Notes under the pieces: generated by a model | The model's database searches: none | The model's input: the letters and a program-made list of their open reading frames with translations, nothing else | What the model was told of the DNA's origin: nothing | Shown: positions 1 to 6,478 of the stretch, in pieces | Layout of the letters: each line of letters begins with the position of its first letter | Position numbering within the stretch: position 1 is the first letter of the stretch | From: Aquisalimonas sp. | GTDB lineage: Bacteria > Pseudomonadota > Gammaproteobacteria > Nitrococcales > Aquisalimonadaceae | Assembly (NCBI GenBank): GCA_007133445.1 | Contig: SLMR01000145.1 | Coordinates: 1 to 8,241 of the forward strand | Length of the DNA: 8,241 bases | Reading direction: 5' to 3' | Program-made: the position numbers and the translations under genes

Positions 1-29
1 AGGCGCAGACGCGTTCCCTGGAACCATTC

Positions 30-54
30 CCGAGAGGCCGGCGCGGCCTCTCGG
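30..54. terminator. Perfect GC-rich hairpin upstream of argE
   Basis: CCGAGAGGCCG (30-40) pairs exactly with CGGCCTCTCGG (44-54), giving an 11-bp stem closed by a GCG triloop. No T-run follows on the plus strand, so it is not a textbook intrinsic terminator. It could end transcription of a gene lying left of the window, or it could be a structure in the argE leader. All three plus-strand frames stay open over 1-130, so no end of an upstream gene can be placed. Confidence 0.45.
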
Positions 55-130
55 CCGCCCCCGAGGTGCCCATTCCCGCCGCTTTATCCAGAATCCACCA
101 GTGGCGTCGTCCGTCGTGTGCGCGAATTCC

Positions 131-135
131 AGGAG
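131..135 (+). promoter_or_regulatory. Shine-Dalgarno site fixing the argE start
   Basis: AGGAG lies 7 nt before the ATG at 143. The reading frame is open further upstream and offers a GTG at 101, but nothing like a ribosome binding site precedes that GTG. The residues it would add also do not resemble the ArgE N-terminus. Confidence 0.8.
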
Positions 136-142
136 TAACGTA

Positions 143-1321
143 ATGACCCAGCAGCCCCCGCGGCTCATGCAGATGATCGAGGAGCTGATCGCGATCCCCT
201 CGGTGAGCAGCGTCAATCCGGCGCTGGACCAGGGCAATCGCGCGGTGGTGGATCGTCTTGCCGAGTGGCTGCAGGGGCTTGGCTTTGCCACCGAGATCCA
301 GCCGGTACCGGGCGCTCCGGACAAGGCCAACCTCATTGCCACCCTGGGCCGCGGGGAGGGTGGGCTGGTGTTGGCTGGGCATACCGATACCGTGCCCTTC
401 GACGACACCGGCTGGGCGTCCGACCCGTTCGTACTCAGTGAGCGTGACGGCCGTCTCTACGGCCTCGGCACCAGCGACATGAAGGCGTTCCTGGCGCTGG
501 TGATCGACGCGGTGCGTGACTTGCGAGCCGGGGATCTGAAGGCGCCGCTGGTGGTGTTGGCCACTGCCGACGAGGAGAGCGGCATGGGTGGCGCCAAGGC
601 GCTGGTGGACGCGGAGCGGCGCCTGGGGCGGCACGCCGTCATTGGCGAGCCCACCAATCTGCAGCCGGTGCACGTGCACAAGGGCGTGATGATGGAGGCC
701 ATCCGCGTGCGCGGGCGTTCCGGGCACTCCAGTGATCCGGCCCTGGGCAACAGCGCCCTGGAGGGCATGCACCGCGTGCTGAATGATCTGCTCGCCTGGC
801 GCCAGCAGTTGCAGTCACGGAACGTGGACCGGCGGTTCGACGTGCCCGTGCCCACCATGAACCTCGGCTACATCCACGGCGGTGACAACCCGAACCGCAT
901 CTGTGCCCACTGCGAGCTGCACATCGACATCCGGCCACTGCCCGGCATGAGCCTGGAGGACCTGCGGGGCGTGTTGGCGCAGCGCCTGCCCCGGGTGCTG
1001 GGCGAAACCGGGCTGGAGCTGACCATGGAATCCCTGTTTCCGGGCATGCCCGCCATGGAGACGCCACGGGATGCGGAGATCGTGCGCGCCGCCGAAGCGC
1101 TCACGGGTTCCGAGGCGCGGGCGGTGCCGTTCGGGACGGAAGGCCCGTATCTGCGCGACCTGGGGCTGGACGTGGTGGTCATGGGGCCGGGGGACATTGC
1201 CCAGGCCCACCAGCCGGACGAGTTCCTGGCGGCGGATCGCCTGGAACCCACCGTCAAACTGCTGCGTAGCCTGGTGCAGCGGTTCTGCATGGACGCCCAG
1301 GGAGCCCGCCATGGCCCATGA
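143..1321 (+). CDS. argE: Acetylornithine deacetylase ArgE
   Basis: Cytoplasmic M20-family metallopeptidase that hydrolyses N-acetyl-L-ornithine to ornithine and acetate, the deacetylation step of linear arginine synthesis. From ATG 143 the product has 392 residues, close to the family's usual length. Expected metal ligands and catalytic residues are visible: H80 in GHTDTVP, D112 in GTSDMK, the acid pair E144/E145 in ADEES, E169 in GEPT and H356 near the C-terminus. The lid/dimerisation domain spans roughly 180-290 and includes GRSGHSSDP. The pattern fits ArgE better than the related DapE (succinyl-diaminopimelate desuccinylase) because of the GTSDMK, HKGVMMEA and MGPGDIAQAHQPDE segments. It overlaps argA by 11 bp, so the two are almost certainly co-transcribed. 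I could not identify a confident promoter or ArgR operator in the short leader. Confidence 0.93.
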   Translation: MTQQPPRLMQMIEELIAIPSVSSVNPALDQGNRAVVDRLAEWLQGLGFATEIQPVPGAPDKANLIATLGRGEGGLVLAGHTDTVPFDDTGWASDPFVLSERDGRLYGLGTSDMKAFLALVIDAVRDLRAGDLKAPLVVLATADEESGMGGAKALVDAERRLGRHAVIGEPTNLQPVHVHKGVMMEAIRVRGRSGHSSDPALGNSALEGMHRVLNDLLAWRQQLQSRNVDRRFDVPVPTMNLGYIHGGDNPNRICAHCELHIDIRPLPGMSLEDLRGVLAQRLPRVLGETGLELTMESLFPGMPAMETPRDAEIVRAAEALTGSEARAVPFGTEGPYLRDLGLDVVVMGPGDIAQAHQPDEFLAADRLEPTVKLLRSLVQRFCMDAQGARHGP

Positions 1322-2645
1322 TGCCGAAGCCTACGTGGCCTGGTTCCGGCGCAGCGCGCCGTACATCAATGCCCATCGCGGCCGCACGGTGGTGGTCAGT
1401 GCGGGCGGCGAAATGCTCGCCGGCGACAGTACGCCGGCACTGCTGCACGACATTGCCCTGTTGAACAGTCTCGGGGTGCGGGTGGTGCTGGTCTCCGGCG
1501 CCCGGCCCCAGGTGGAGCAGCGGCTGCGTCAGCGGGGTGGGGAGGTGCGCTATGAGGGCGGTCTGCGGGTGACCGATGACCTGGCGCTCGAGTGCCTCAA
1601 GGAGGCCGTTGGCGCCCAGCGGGTGGAGATCGAGGCGCTGCTGTCCATGGGTGTTGCCAACTCCCCCATGGCGGGTTTTCGCCTGCGGGTTGCCTCCGGC
1701 AACTTTGTCACCGCCAAGCCCCTGGGGGTCCGCGACGGAGTGGATTACCGGCACACTGGCGAGGTGCGGCGGGTGGACGCCGCCGGGATACAGGAGCGCC
1801 TCGCTGACGGCAACGTGGTGCTGGTCTCGCCGCTGGGATACTCGCCCACCGGCGAGGTCTTCAACATGGTGGCCGAGGACGTGGCCCTGGCCGTCGCCAC
1901 CAGCCTGAGCGCCGACAAGCTCATCTACCTGACCCGGGGCGATGCCCTGGTGGACGCGCAGGGGGAGCTGATCCGGGAGCTGGATCTGCACCAGGCTGGA
2001 CAGCGGCTGGAGGCCCTGCGGGCCGGCGACACGACGGACGGCGGCCTGCGCCTGCTGGATGCGGCGGTCCGGGCCTGTCGCCACGGCGTGCGCCGGGTGC
2101 ACCTGGTGGACGGCAGCCAGGACGGCGGGCTGCTGCTGGAGCTGTTCACCCGGGACGGTGTCGGCACCCTGGTGGCCGGCAACCCGTTCGAATCCCTGCG
2201 CCCGGCCACGGTGGACGACGTCGGCGGCATTCTCGAGCTGATCGAGCCGCTGGAGCGGGAAGGCGTGCTGGTGCGGCGGTCCCGGGAGGAACTGGAGACG
2301 CGCATCGACGACTACGTGGTGGTGGAGCGCGACGGCATGGTGATCGCCACAGCGGCGCTGTCGCCGAACCACAGCGCCGGCATGGCAGAACTGGAGTGTT
2401 TCGTTATCCACCCGGAGTATCGCGGCGGGGAGCGCGGCGACATGCTGCTGCGTCACGTGGAGCGGGAGGCCAGGGCCCATGGCCTGGAGCGCCTGTTCGT
2501 GCTCACCACCCGGACGGCCCACTGGTTCCGGGAGCGGGGCTTCGAGCCCGCGCGCCTGGATGATCTGCCCATGGAGCGTCAGGCGCTGTACAACCTGCAG
2601 CGCCGTTCCCAGGTGTTCATCAAGACCATCGGCCGGTCAGGCTGA
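1311..2645 (+). CDS. argA: N-acetylglutamate synthase ArgA
   Basis: Acetylates glutamate with acetyl-CoA, the first committed step of arginine synthesis and, in this family, the target of arginine feedback inhibition. The product has 444 residues, almost the length of the E. coli enzyme. Residues about 20-290 form an amino-acid-kinase-like domain (VSGARPQ at 61-67, a loop around 169-186, LVDGSQDGG near 265-273), which in ArgA is non-catalytic and binds arginine. Residues about 295-440 form the GNAT acetyltransferase domain, with HPEYRGGERGDMLL (367-380) as the acetyl-CoA loop and LTTRTAHWFRERGF (398-411). ATG 1311 has GGAG 6 nt upstream, inside argE. The frame runs open much further left, but that stretch is antiparallel noise over argE. 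The 11-bp overlap suggests translational coupling. A fused ArgB or plain kinase is excluded by the C-terminal GNAT domain. Confidence 0.94.
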   Translation: MAHDAEAYVAWFRRSAPYINAHRGRTVVVSAGGEMLAGDSTPALLHDIALLNSLGVRVVLVSGARPQVEQRLRQRGGEVRYEGGLRVTDDLALECLKEAVGAQRVEIEALLSMGVANSPMAGFRLRVASGNFVTAKPLGVRDGVDYRHTGEVRRVDAAGIQERLADGNVVLVSPLGYSPTGEVFNMVAEDVALAVATSLSADKLIYLTRGDALVDAQGELIRELDLHQAGQRLEALRAGDTTDGGLRLLDAAVRACRHGVRRVHLVDGSQDGGLLLELFTRDGVGTLVAGNPFESLRPATVDDVGGILELIEPLEREGVLVRRSREELETRIDDYVVVERDGMVIATAALSPNHSAGMAELECFVIHPEYRGGERGDMLLRHVEREARAHGLERLFVLTTRTAHWFRERGFEPARLDDLPMERQALYNLQRRSQVFIKTIGRSG

Positions 2646-2684
2646 CCCGGGGCGCGCAGGAGCGGCGTCAGCCGCGACCGGCGG
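2646..2684. terminator. Short convergent spacer with weak hairpins
   Basis: Only 39 bp separate the stops of argA and the minus-strand lipoprotein gene. GCGGC-GTCA-GCCGC (2662-2675) can form a 5-bp GC stem. A second imperfect stem covers the argA stop (GGTCA 2635-2639 with TGACC 2643-2647). Neither is followed by a T-run on either strand. A bidirectional terminator here is plausible from position but not shown by sequence. Confidence 0.25.
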
Positions 2685-3173
2685 TTACGAGTCGTCCGTG
2701 AGCTCCGCCGGCAGTTCCTCGCGGATCTCCCGTTCCATGGTGTCCGGGTCTGGTGTCAGCCGCGGTGCGTCGGCGTCACCGGTGGTGTCCGGTTGGGCGT
2801 CCGGGGCGGCTTCGACTTCCTCGGGTTCATCCGCGACGCCGGGGCGGTTGTGTCCCATCCCCGCCAGTTCTCCGAGGGCGGAGACGGCGTGACGGCTGCC
2901 GTTGTCCGCCGCACGCCGGATCCATTCCAGGCCGCGGCTCTCGTCCCGGCTCACGCCCTGGCCCTCGAAGTACATGTAACCAATGGTGTACTGGGCCTCC
3001 GGATTGCCGGCCTCGGCCTCCACGATCAGGCGCTCGAAGGCTTCGCCGTAATCGCCGGCGAGGTACGCCTCGCGGCCCTGCTCGAACCGGGCGTGATCGC
3101 CAGAGTCGCCGCTGCCGGCACAGCCCGCGAGAACCGTGACGGCGACGGCCAGTGTCGCAATCTGCCTAAGCAT
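2685..3173 (-). CDS. Small Sel1-repeat lipoprotein
   Basis: 162 residues. The N-terminus MLRQIATLAVAVTVLAGC is a lipoprotein signal with lipobox LAGC (15-18), so C18 should become the acylated first residue. Alanine at +2 rather than aspartate favours outer-membrane sorting in gammaproteobacteria. Residues 27-107 hold two or so Sel1-like helical repeats (TPR-like): one around 27-57, a clear one at 58-93 with PEAQYTIGYMYFEGQGV and WIRRAADNGS, and a partial third. Residues about 108-162 are Asp/Glu/Pro-rich and probably disordered. Sel1 repeats usually mediate protein-protein contacts; no enzymatic function is visible and I do not recognise a named gene. The start is supported by AAGGAG (plus-strand 3180-3185) 6 nt before the ATG. 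It overlaps the upstream methyltransferase gene by 8 bp, suggesting one transcript and coupled translation. Confidence 0.85.
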   Translation of the reverse strand: MLRQIATLAVAVTVLAGCAGSGDSGDHARFEQGREAYLAGDYGEAFERLIVEAEAGNPEAQYTIGYMYFEGQGVSRDESRGLEWIRRAADNGSRHAVSALGELAGMGHNRPGVADEPEEVEAAPDAQPDTTGDADAPRLTPDPDTMEREIREELPAELTDDS

Positions 3174-3849
3174 CCCTGTCTCCTTGTGGCCGCTTCCAGG
3201 CCAGTGTCACCCCGTCGCCGATGGGGACGATGCTGACGTCCACCCGGGGGTCATCGCGCAACTGCCGATTGAATACGCGCAGCGCCTCGGTGCTGGCGCG
3301 GGTGTCGGATGGATCGGCGACCTGGCCGGACCACAGCACGTTATCCACCGCGATCAATCCGCCTGTGCGCACGAGCGCCATAACCTGCTCATAGTAGACG
3401 CTGTAGCGTTCCTTGTCCGCGTCGATGAACGCGAAGTCGAACGTACCTGCAAGCCCGTCATCCAGCAAGCGCTGGAGCTGTTCGGCCGCATCCCCAAGGC
3501 GCAGCTCGATGCGCTCCGCCACCCCCGCATCGCGCCAGAACGCGTGGGCATCCGCCGTGCTGTCCGGGTCCTTGTCCAGGGTGATCAGCCGCCCGTCCGC
3601 CGGCAGTGCCTGGGCCACGGCCATGGCCGAGAAGCCGGTGAAGGTGCCGATCTCCAGGGCCTGCCGCACGCCCAGGGCCGCGGCGAGAACGCGCATGAAG
3701 CGCGCCTGCTCCAGGCCGATGCGCATCTGCGGCGCGGTGTAGGAGGCGGTGCGCTCGCGCAGGCGCCGTTCGATATCCGACTCCGGCGGCAGCATGTCGA
3801 GCAGGTAGCCGTGTAGCCTGTCGTCCAGGCCGAGTGTCTTTTCGGTCAT
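3166..3849 (-). CDS. Class I SAM-dependent O-methyltransferase (Methyltransf_3 family)
   Basis: 227 residues, the usual size of the bacterial caffeoyl-CoA/catechol-type O-methyltransferases, which move a methyl group from S-adenosylmethionine to a hydroxyl with help of a divalent metal. ALEIGTFTGFSAM (64-76) is the SAM-binding glycine loop, LITLDKD (88-94) the acidic ribose-binding strand, FIDADKERY (141-149) and VDNVLWSG (168-175) the metal motifs; D143, D169 and N170 are the expected metal ligands. Family members act on catechols, flavonoids or caffeoyl-CoA, but the substrate of this bacterial protein cannot be read from sequence. No signal peptide, so cytoplasmic. It is the first gene of a minus-strand pair with the Sel1 lipoprotein. 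The ribosome site before ATG 3849 is weak (GGTGAGG close to the ATG). Transcribed divergently from cpdA. Confidence 0.9.
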   Translation of the reverse strand: MTEKTLGLDDRLHGYLLDMLPPESDIERRLRERTASYTAPQMRIGLEQARFMRVLAAALGVRQALEIGTFTGFSAMAVAQALPADGRLITLDKDPDSTADAHAFWRDAGVAERIELRLGDAAEQLQRLLDDGLAGTFDFAFIDADKERYSVYYEQVMALVRTGGLIAVDNVLWSGQVADPSDTRASTEALRVFNRQLRDDPRVDVSIVPIGDGVTLAWKRPQGDRDA

Positions 3850-3890
3850 GCCTCACCCTGTGGCATCGAAGGTGTATGCGGGGTGGCGCC

Positions 3891-3896
3891 ATTGTA
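3891..3896 (-). promoter_or_regulatory. Candidate -10 element for the O-methyltransferase gene
   Basis: Read on the minus strand this is TACAAT, one mismatch from TATAAT, about 40 nt before the methyltransferase start. No good -35 hexamer sits 16-18 nt upstream, so this is a weak call resting on position and one hexamer. Confidence 0.25.
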
Positions 3897-3947
3897 ACCC
3901 CATGCCGAAGCAATCGCCGGCTTGTCCGTCTTCCCGGAAAAGTGATT

Positions 3948-3963
3948 TGTGACGCCCGCAACA
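3948..3963. promoter_or_regulatory. Possible CRP-like site in the cpdA/methyltransferase spacer
   Basis: TGTGA-CGCCCG-CAACA matches 8 of the 10 defined bases of the TGTGA-N6-TCACA consensus, with one perfect half-site. It lies 94 nt before the cpdA start and about 100 nt before the divergent methyltransferase start. It is of interest only because cpdA degrades the CRP ligand. One good half-site can arise by chance, and I know of no crp gene in the window. Confidence 0.25.
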
Positions 3964-4057
3964 GAAAATCCGCTGGACCCGCGAAATACTCTCAAGACTG
4001 GCGCGTGGGCTGCTTCCAGAGTGGCCCGGCGTTCCTGTTGGACGAGGCTGGGACGAG

Positions 4058-4879
4058 ATGCAGCTGATCAATATTGCACGCGGTCGCCCACTGCGGGTGC
4101 TGCAGATTTCCGACACGCACCTCTACGGTGATAGCGGCCAGTTGGCGGGCGTGGATACCGAAGCGGCGTGGCAGAGCGTGGTGAATGCGCTGTGTGAGCG
4201 CGGTGAACGGGCCGATCTGTTCCTGCACACCGGCGATCTGATCCACGACGGCGCCGAAGATGTCGAGGCGGCCTATTACCAGGCGAAGCGCCGCCTGGAT
4301 GTCCTCAGGACACCCGGCCTGCTGGTTCCCGGAAATCACGATGATCCCAGGGTCATGGAGCGCGTGTTCCAGACTGGTCCAGTGCGCTGCACTGGCCACC
4401 TGATCGCCGGTGACTGGCTGTTCGTCATGCTGGATTCCACCGTGCCGGGTGCGACACATGGGCATCTGTCTCCCGACCAGTTGCAGTGGCTGGACGATTG
4501 CCTGGGCGCGAACAGTGACAGGCATACGCTTGTCGGCCTGCATCATCATCCGGTGGCTGTTGGCTGCGGCTGGATCGATCGCATCGGCGTGGACAACGGG
4601 CGCGAGCTGTTCAGGGTTCTGGACCGGCACGAGGCCGTGCGCGCGGTGGTGTGGGGGCACGTGCATCAGGAGTTCGACGACTGGTACGGCGACGTGCGGC
4701 TGCTGGCGAGCCCGAGCACCTGCGTGCAGTTTGCCCCGGACAGTGACGCGTTCCGGATTGATTGCCGGCCGTCGGGGTATCGCTGGCTGGACCTGCGGCC
4801 GGACGGCACGGTGCGAACCGGCGTCGAGCGGCTGACTGAACTCCCGGCCGGCCTGAATGCGGGTCTCGCCGGGTACTGA
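4058..4879 (+). CDS. cpdA: 3',5'-cyclic AMP phosphodiesterase CpdA (Icc)
   Basis: Cytoplasmic calcineurin-like metallophosphoesterase (class III cyclic nucleotide phosphodiesterase) that hydrolyses cAMP to AMP and so tempers cAMP-CRP signalling. 273 residues, nearly the length of the E. coli protein. The complete two-metal signature is present: D19/H21 in SDTHL, D60 in TGDLIHDG, N93/H94 in PGNHDD, the LHHHP run (161-165) and GHVHQEF (200-206). LASPSTCVQF (216-225) and the terminal Gly-Tyr are typical of CpdA rather than of other metallophosphoesterases. ATG 4058 is preceded only by a poor ribosome site (GGACGAG), but the N-terminus RGRPLRVLQISDTHL aligns with the family without missing residues. 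In E. coli and Pseudomonas cpdA often neighbours nudF, yqiB or parE; that context is absent here. The following coiled-coil gene is on the same strand 152 bp on. Confidence 0.93.
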   Translation: MQLINIARGRPLRVLQISDTHLYGDSGQLAGVDTEAAWQSVVNALCERGERADLFLHTGDLIHDGAEDVEAAYYQAKRRLDVLRTPGLLVPGNHDDPRVMERVFQTGPVRCTGHLIAGDWLFVMLDSTVPGATHGHLSPDQLQWLDDCLGANSDRHTLVGLHHHPVAVGCGWIDRIGVDNGRELFRVLDRHEAVRAVVWGHVHQEFDDWYGDVRLLASPSTCVQFAPDSDAFRIDCRPSGYRWLDLRPDGTVRTGVERLTELPAGLNAGLAGY

Positions 4880-5031
4880 AACCTGCGCCTCAAGGCAGAC
4901 AACGACACCGTCGATAAACTGGACCTGCTTGAGCGCGTGTTCGTCACGGTGTGCCATGCTGGTGCAGCCGCGCGACGGAGCAAGACACGGCCCCGGCAAG
5001 AAGGGCCATGCCAGAAGGGGAAGGAGGGCGT
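4880..5031. other. 152-bp spacer between cpdA and the coiled-coil gene
   Basis: Less GC-rich than the neighbouring genes in its first half. I see no strong terminator and no convincing sigma-70 promoter; TTGAGC (4929-4934) resembles a -35 hexamer but has no acceptable -10 partner. The cpdA frame stays open past its TGA for 56 codons to a TAA at 5048, which I treat as chance. Whether the next gene has its own promoter is undecided. Confidence 0.4.
5021..5027 (+). promoter_or_regulatory. Strong Shine-Dalgarno site setting the coiled-coil gene start
   Basis: AAGGAGG ends 4 nt before the ATG at 5032. The same frame also has an ATG at 5008 (with GAAGGG upstream) and one at 4951, but neither has so good a site, and the extra residues are basic, Cys- and Pro-rich and look non-coding. 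Confidence 0.75.
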
Positions 5032-6204
5032 ATGTCGGCACAGGAAGTAAGACGACAGGAAGCCGCGGGCCAGAGCGAGGTCGAGCGGTTGAAAAAGGAA
5101 CTGGCCGCGTTGCGGCAGCGACTCAACGACGACGTAGCCTACTATCGGGCGGAGTCTGAAACCGCCCGGCAGCGCGTGGAGGCCGAGCAGCTACGCATCC
5201 ATGCGCAGGAGGTGGCGCGCCGACGCAAGCTGGAGGAAGAGCTCGCGAGCGTCACACGCAAGCTGCAGGAGGCCCAGGAACACAACGACCGTCTGCAGCG
5301 CCGTTACGATGACCTCCATCATCAGTACCTGCAGCAGCAGGAGACTGCGCGCCTCAGCGCCGAGGACCAGGTTGCCCAGACGCGCGAGGCAGCGCGCGAC
5401 GCCTGGCAGAGTGCCGAGCAAGAGCTGGCATCGATGGAAGGGCAACTCAACGACGCACGCCTCGAACTTGCGCGCGAACAGGAGCGCAGCCGGCAGCTTG
5501 AGGAGACGCTGGGCACCCTGCAGGGCGTGGAGGGGCAGAACGACGAGGATCGCGAAGCGGCGTTGCTGGATGAGGTGACGGCGCTGCGCAAGGCGCTGAA
5601 TCTCTCCGAGAGGGGGCGTGGCCAGGCCAACCAGCGTGCCGTTCGTCTGGCGGAAAAGCTCGTTGCGCTGCAAACGGCGCAGGAGCGGAGCAGCCCGTCG
5701 GCCGCCGTGCAGTCTCAGGAATCCCGGCAGGCGGGATCGCGCTTCGGCGCCGGCAACCCGGTGCAGGTTGATCTCACCGAAGCCAACGCCGTGCTGCGCG
5801 CTGCGCATGGCGATGAATCACGATCCGGCGACGGCGATGAGGCGGTGTTGTCCCTGGGGGCGGAGCTGGCTGACGAGTTCCTGCTCATTGAGGCTGATAA
5901 CTCCCTTGACCGGAGCAAGCTGCAGCGCATGCAGGAGCAGGTGGACAAGGAGGACCAGCGCCAGGCACAGCGCGAGCAGGAACAGGCCGCTGAGCGCCGG
6001 GCAAGGGCCACGCCGGCGGTGGCGCAGCCGGCGCCGCAGCAGAAGGCCCCGGTGAGCCGCACGGAGACACGGTCGCGGTCAGAGGTACCGGAAGCGGCTG
6101 CCTCCGGGTCAGGAACCCGCCGCTGGCCGACGGCCGTTGCGCTGGTGGTGCTGCTGGGGGGTGTCGGCGCGGGTCTCGCCTGGTTCCTGGGCCTGATCGG
6201 CTAG
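5032..6204 (+). CDS. Coiled-coil protein with C-terminal membrane anchor, function unknown
   Basis: 390 residues, not recognised as a named family. Residues about 14-218 are Glu/Arg/Gln/Leu-rich with repeated heptad-like spacing and almost no Pro or Gly, predicting a long parallel coiled coil. A Ser/Gly linker (219-243) follows. Then comes a different, possibly folded stretch (244-305) with VDLTEANAVLRAAHGDE and an acidic part rich in Asp, Leu and Glu, then a Gln/Arg/Glu helix (306-325), a Pro/Ala/Ser-rich linker (326-362) and, after Arg-Arg (363-364), a hydrophobic helix of about 22 residues (367-388) ending two residues before the stop. With no N-terminal signal, the likely topology is a cytoplasmic coiled coil held to the inner membrane by its tail. 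A structural, scaffold or polarity role is possible; no catalytic motif is visible. It sits downstream of cpdA and ends 34 bp from a convergent rubredoxin gene. Confidence 0.82.
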   Translation: MSAQEVRRQEAAGQSEVERLKKELAALRQRLNDDVAYYRAESETARQRVEAEQLRIHAQEVARRRKLEEELASVTRKLQEAQEHNDRLQRRYDDLHHQYLQQQETARLSAEDQVAQTREAARDAWQSAEQELASMEGQLNDARLELAREQERSRQLEETLGTLQGVEGQNDEDREAALLDEVTALRKALNLSERGRGQANQRAVRLAEKLVALQTAQERSSPSAAVQSQESRQAGSRFGAGNPVQVDLTEANAVLRAAHGDESRSGDGDEAVLSLGAELADEFLLIEADNSLDRSKLQRMQEQVDKEDQRQAQREQEQAAERRARATPAVAQPAPQQKAPVSRTETRSRSEVPEAAASGSGTRRWPTAVALVVLLGGVGAGLAWFLGLIG

Positions 6205-6210
6205 CGCTAG
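6201..6210. repeat. 10-bp perfect palindrome over the coiled-coil stop codon
   Basis: CTAGCGCTAG equals its own reverse complement and contains the stop TAG (6202-6204). It has two CTAG tetranucleotides, which are uncommon in many proteobacterial genomes. It has no loop and so is not a good RNA hairpin. No terminator is seen elsewhere in the 34-bp convergent spacer to the rubredoxin gene. Function unknown, possibly none. Confidence 0.4.
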
Positions 6211-6238
6211 TCTTCCGTCCGAGAAGTCTTTCAGGACA

Positions 6239-6409
6239 CTAGATCTCGATCATCTCGAAGTCTTCCTTGCCGGCACCGCATTCCGGGCAGGTAAAGCTGT
6301 CCGGAATGTCTTCCCAGCGGGTGCCGGGCGCAATGCCGTCGTCGGGCAGCCCTTCCTCTTCCTCGTAGATCCACCCGCAGACGACGCACATGTACGACTT
6401 GTATTCCAT
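6239..6409 (-). CDS. Rubredoxin
   Basis: 56 residues starting MEYKSYMCVVCGWIYEEEEG and ending with the stop TAG at 6239-6241. It is a small cytoplasmic one-electron carrier with a single iron held by four cysteines. The ligands are all present: CVVCG (C8, C11) and CPECG (C41, C44), in the standard knuckle spacing. The aromatic core residues Y3, Y6, W13, Y15, W32 and F39 and the PDD turn near 22-24 also match. Length is typical of the short rubredoxins and there is no fused domain. The ribosome site is modest (AGGG about 8 nt before the ATG). It is divergent from thiE with 75 bp between starts, a placement known near thiE/hemL in other gammaproteobacteria. Its electron partner (alkane hydroxylase, rubredoxin reductase, rubrerythrin or others) is not in the window. 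Confidence 0.94.
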   Translation of the reverse strand: MEYKSYMCVVCGWIYEEEEGLPDDGIAPGTRWEDIPDSFTCPECGAGKEDFEMIEI

Positions 6410-6442
6410 CGGTATCGCCCTGATGCCTGAGTGACCGGCGGT

Positions 6443-6471
6443 ACTCTACCTGTTCGACCACCGGGGTCCAA
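6443..6471 (-). promoter_or_regulatory. Candidate rubredoxin promoter
   Basis: On the minus strand TTGGAC (6466-6471) and TAGAGT (6443-6448) are separated by 17 bp, the preferred sigma-70 spacing, and would start transcription near 6436, about 27 nt before the rubredoxin ATG. TAGAGT matches 4 of 6 -10 bases and TTGGAC about 3 of 6 -35 bases. The -35 lies next to the thiE ribosome site, so the two genes would share a very tight control region. Confidence 0.3.
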
Positions 6472-6472
6472 G

Positions 6473-6478
6473 AGGAGG
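6473..6478 (+). promoter_or_regulatory. Shine-Dalgarno site setting the thiE start
   Basis: AGGAGG lies 6 nt before ATG 6485. An in-frame GTG at 6431 would add 18 residues rich in Gly, Pro and Arg that do not match ThiE, and it has no comparable site. Confidence 0.8.

Noticed and set aside
101..142. GTG at 101 as argE start
   Set aside because: No ribosome site, and the extra 14 residues do not fit the family; ATG 143 has AGGAG at 7 nt.
60..142. ArgR operator or sigma-70 promoter ahead of argE
   Set aside because: No pair of TGAAT/ATTCA-like half-sites. CAGAAT at 89-94 resembles a -10 but lacks a -35 partner.
1254..2522. Minus-strand open frame of 422 codons across argA
   Set aside because: Antisense to a complete, motif-rich argA; the His/Gln/Ala-rich translation is the usual shadow of a GC-rich gene and has no recognisable domain.
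3992..5041. Minus-strand open frame of 349 codons over cpdA with a hydrophobic start
   Set aside because: It covers the whole of cpdA in antisense. The signal-like N-terminus comes from the coiled-coil gene leader, and the rest is Gln/Arg/Pro noise without motifs.
5191..5808. Minus-strand open frame of 205 codons inside the coiled-coil gene
   Set aside because: The plus-strand gene has a strong ribosome site and coherent domain layout; the antisense frame is Leu/Arg noise from repeated GAG/CTG codons.
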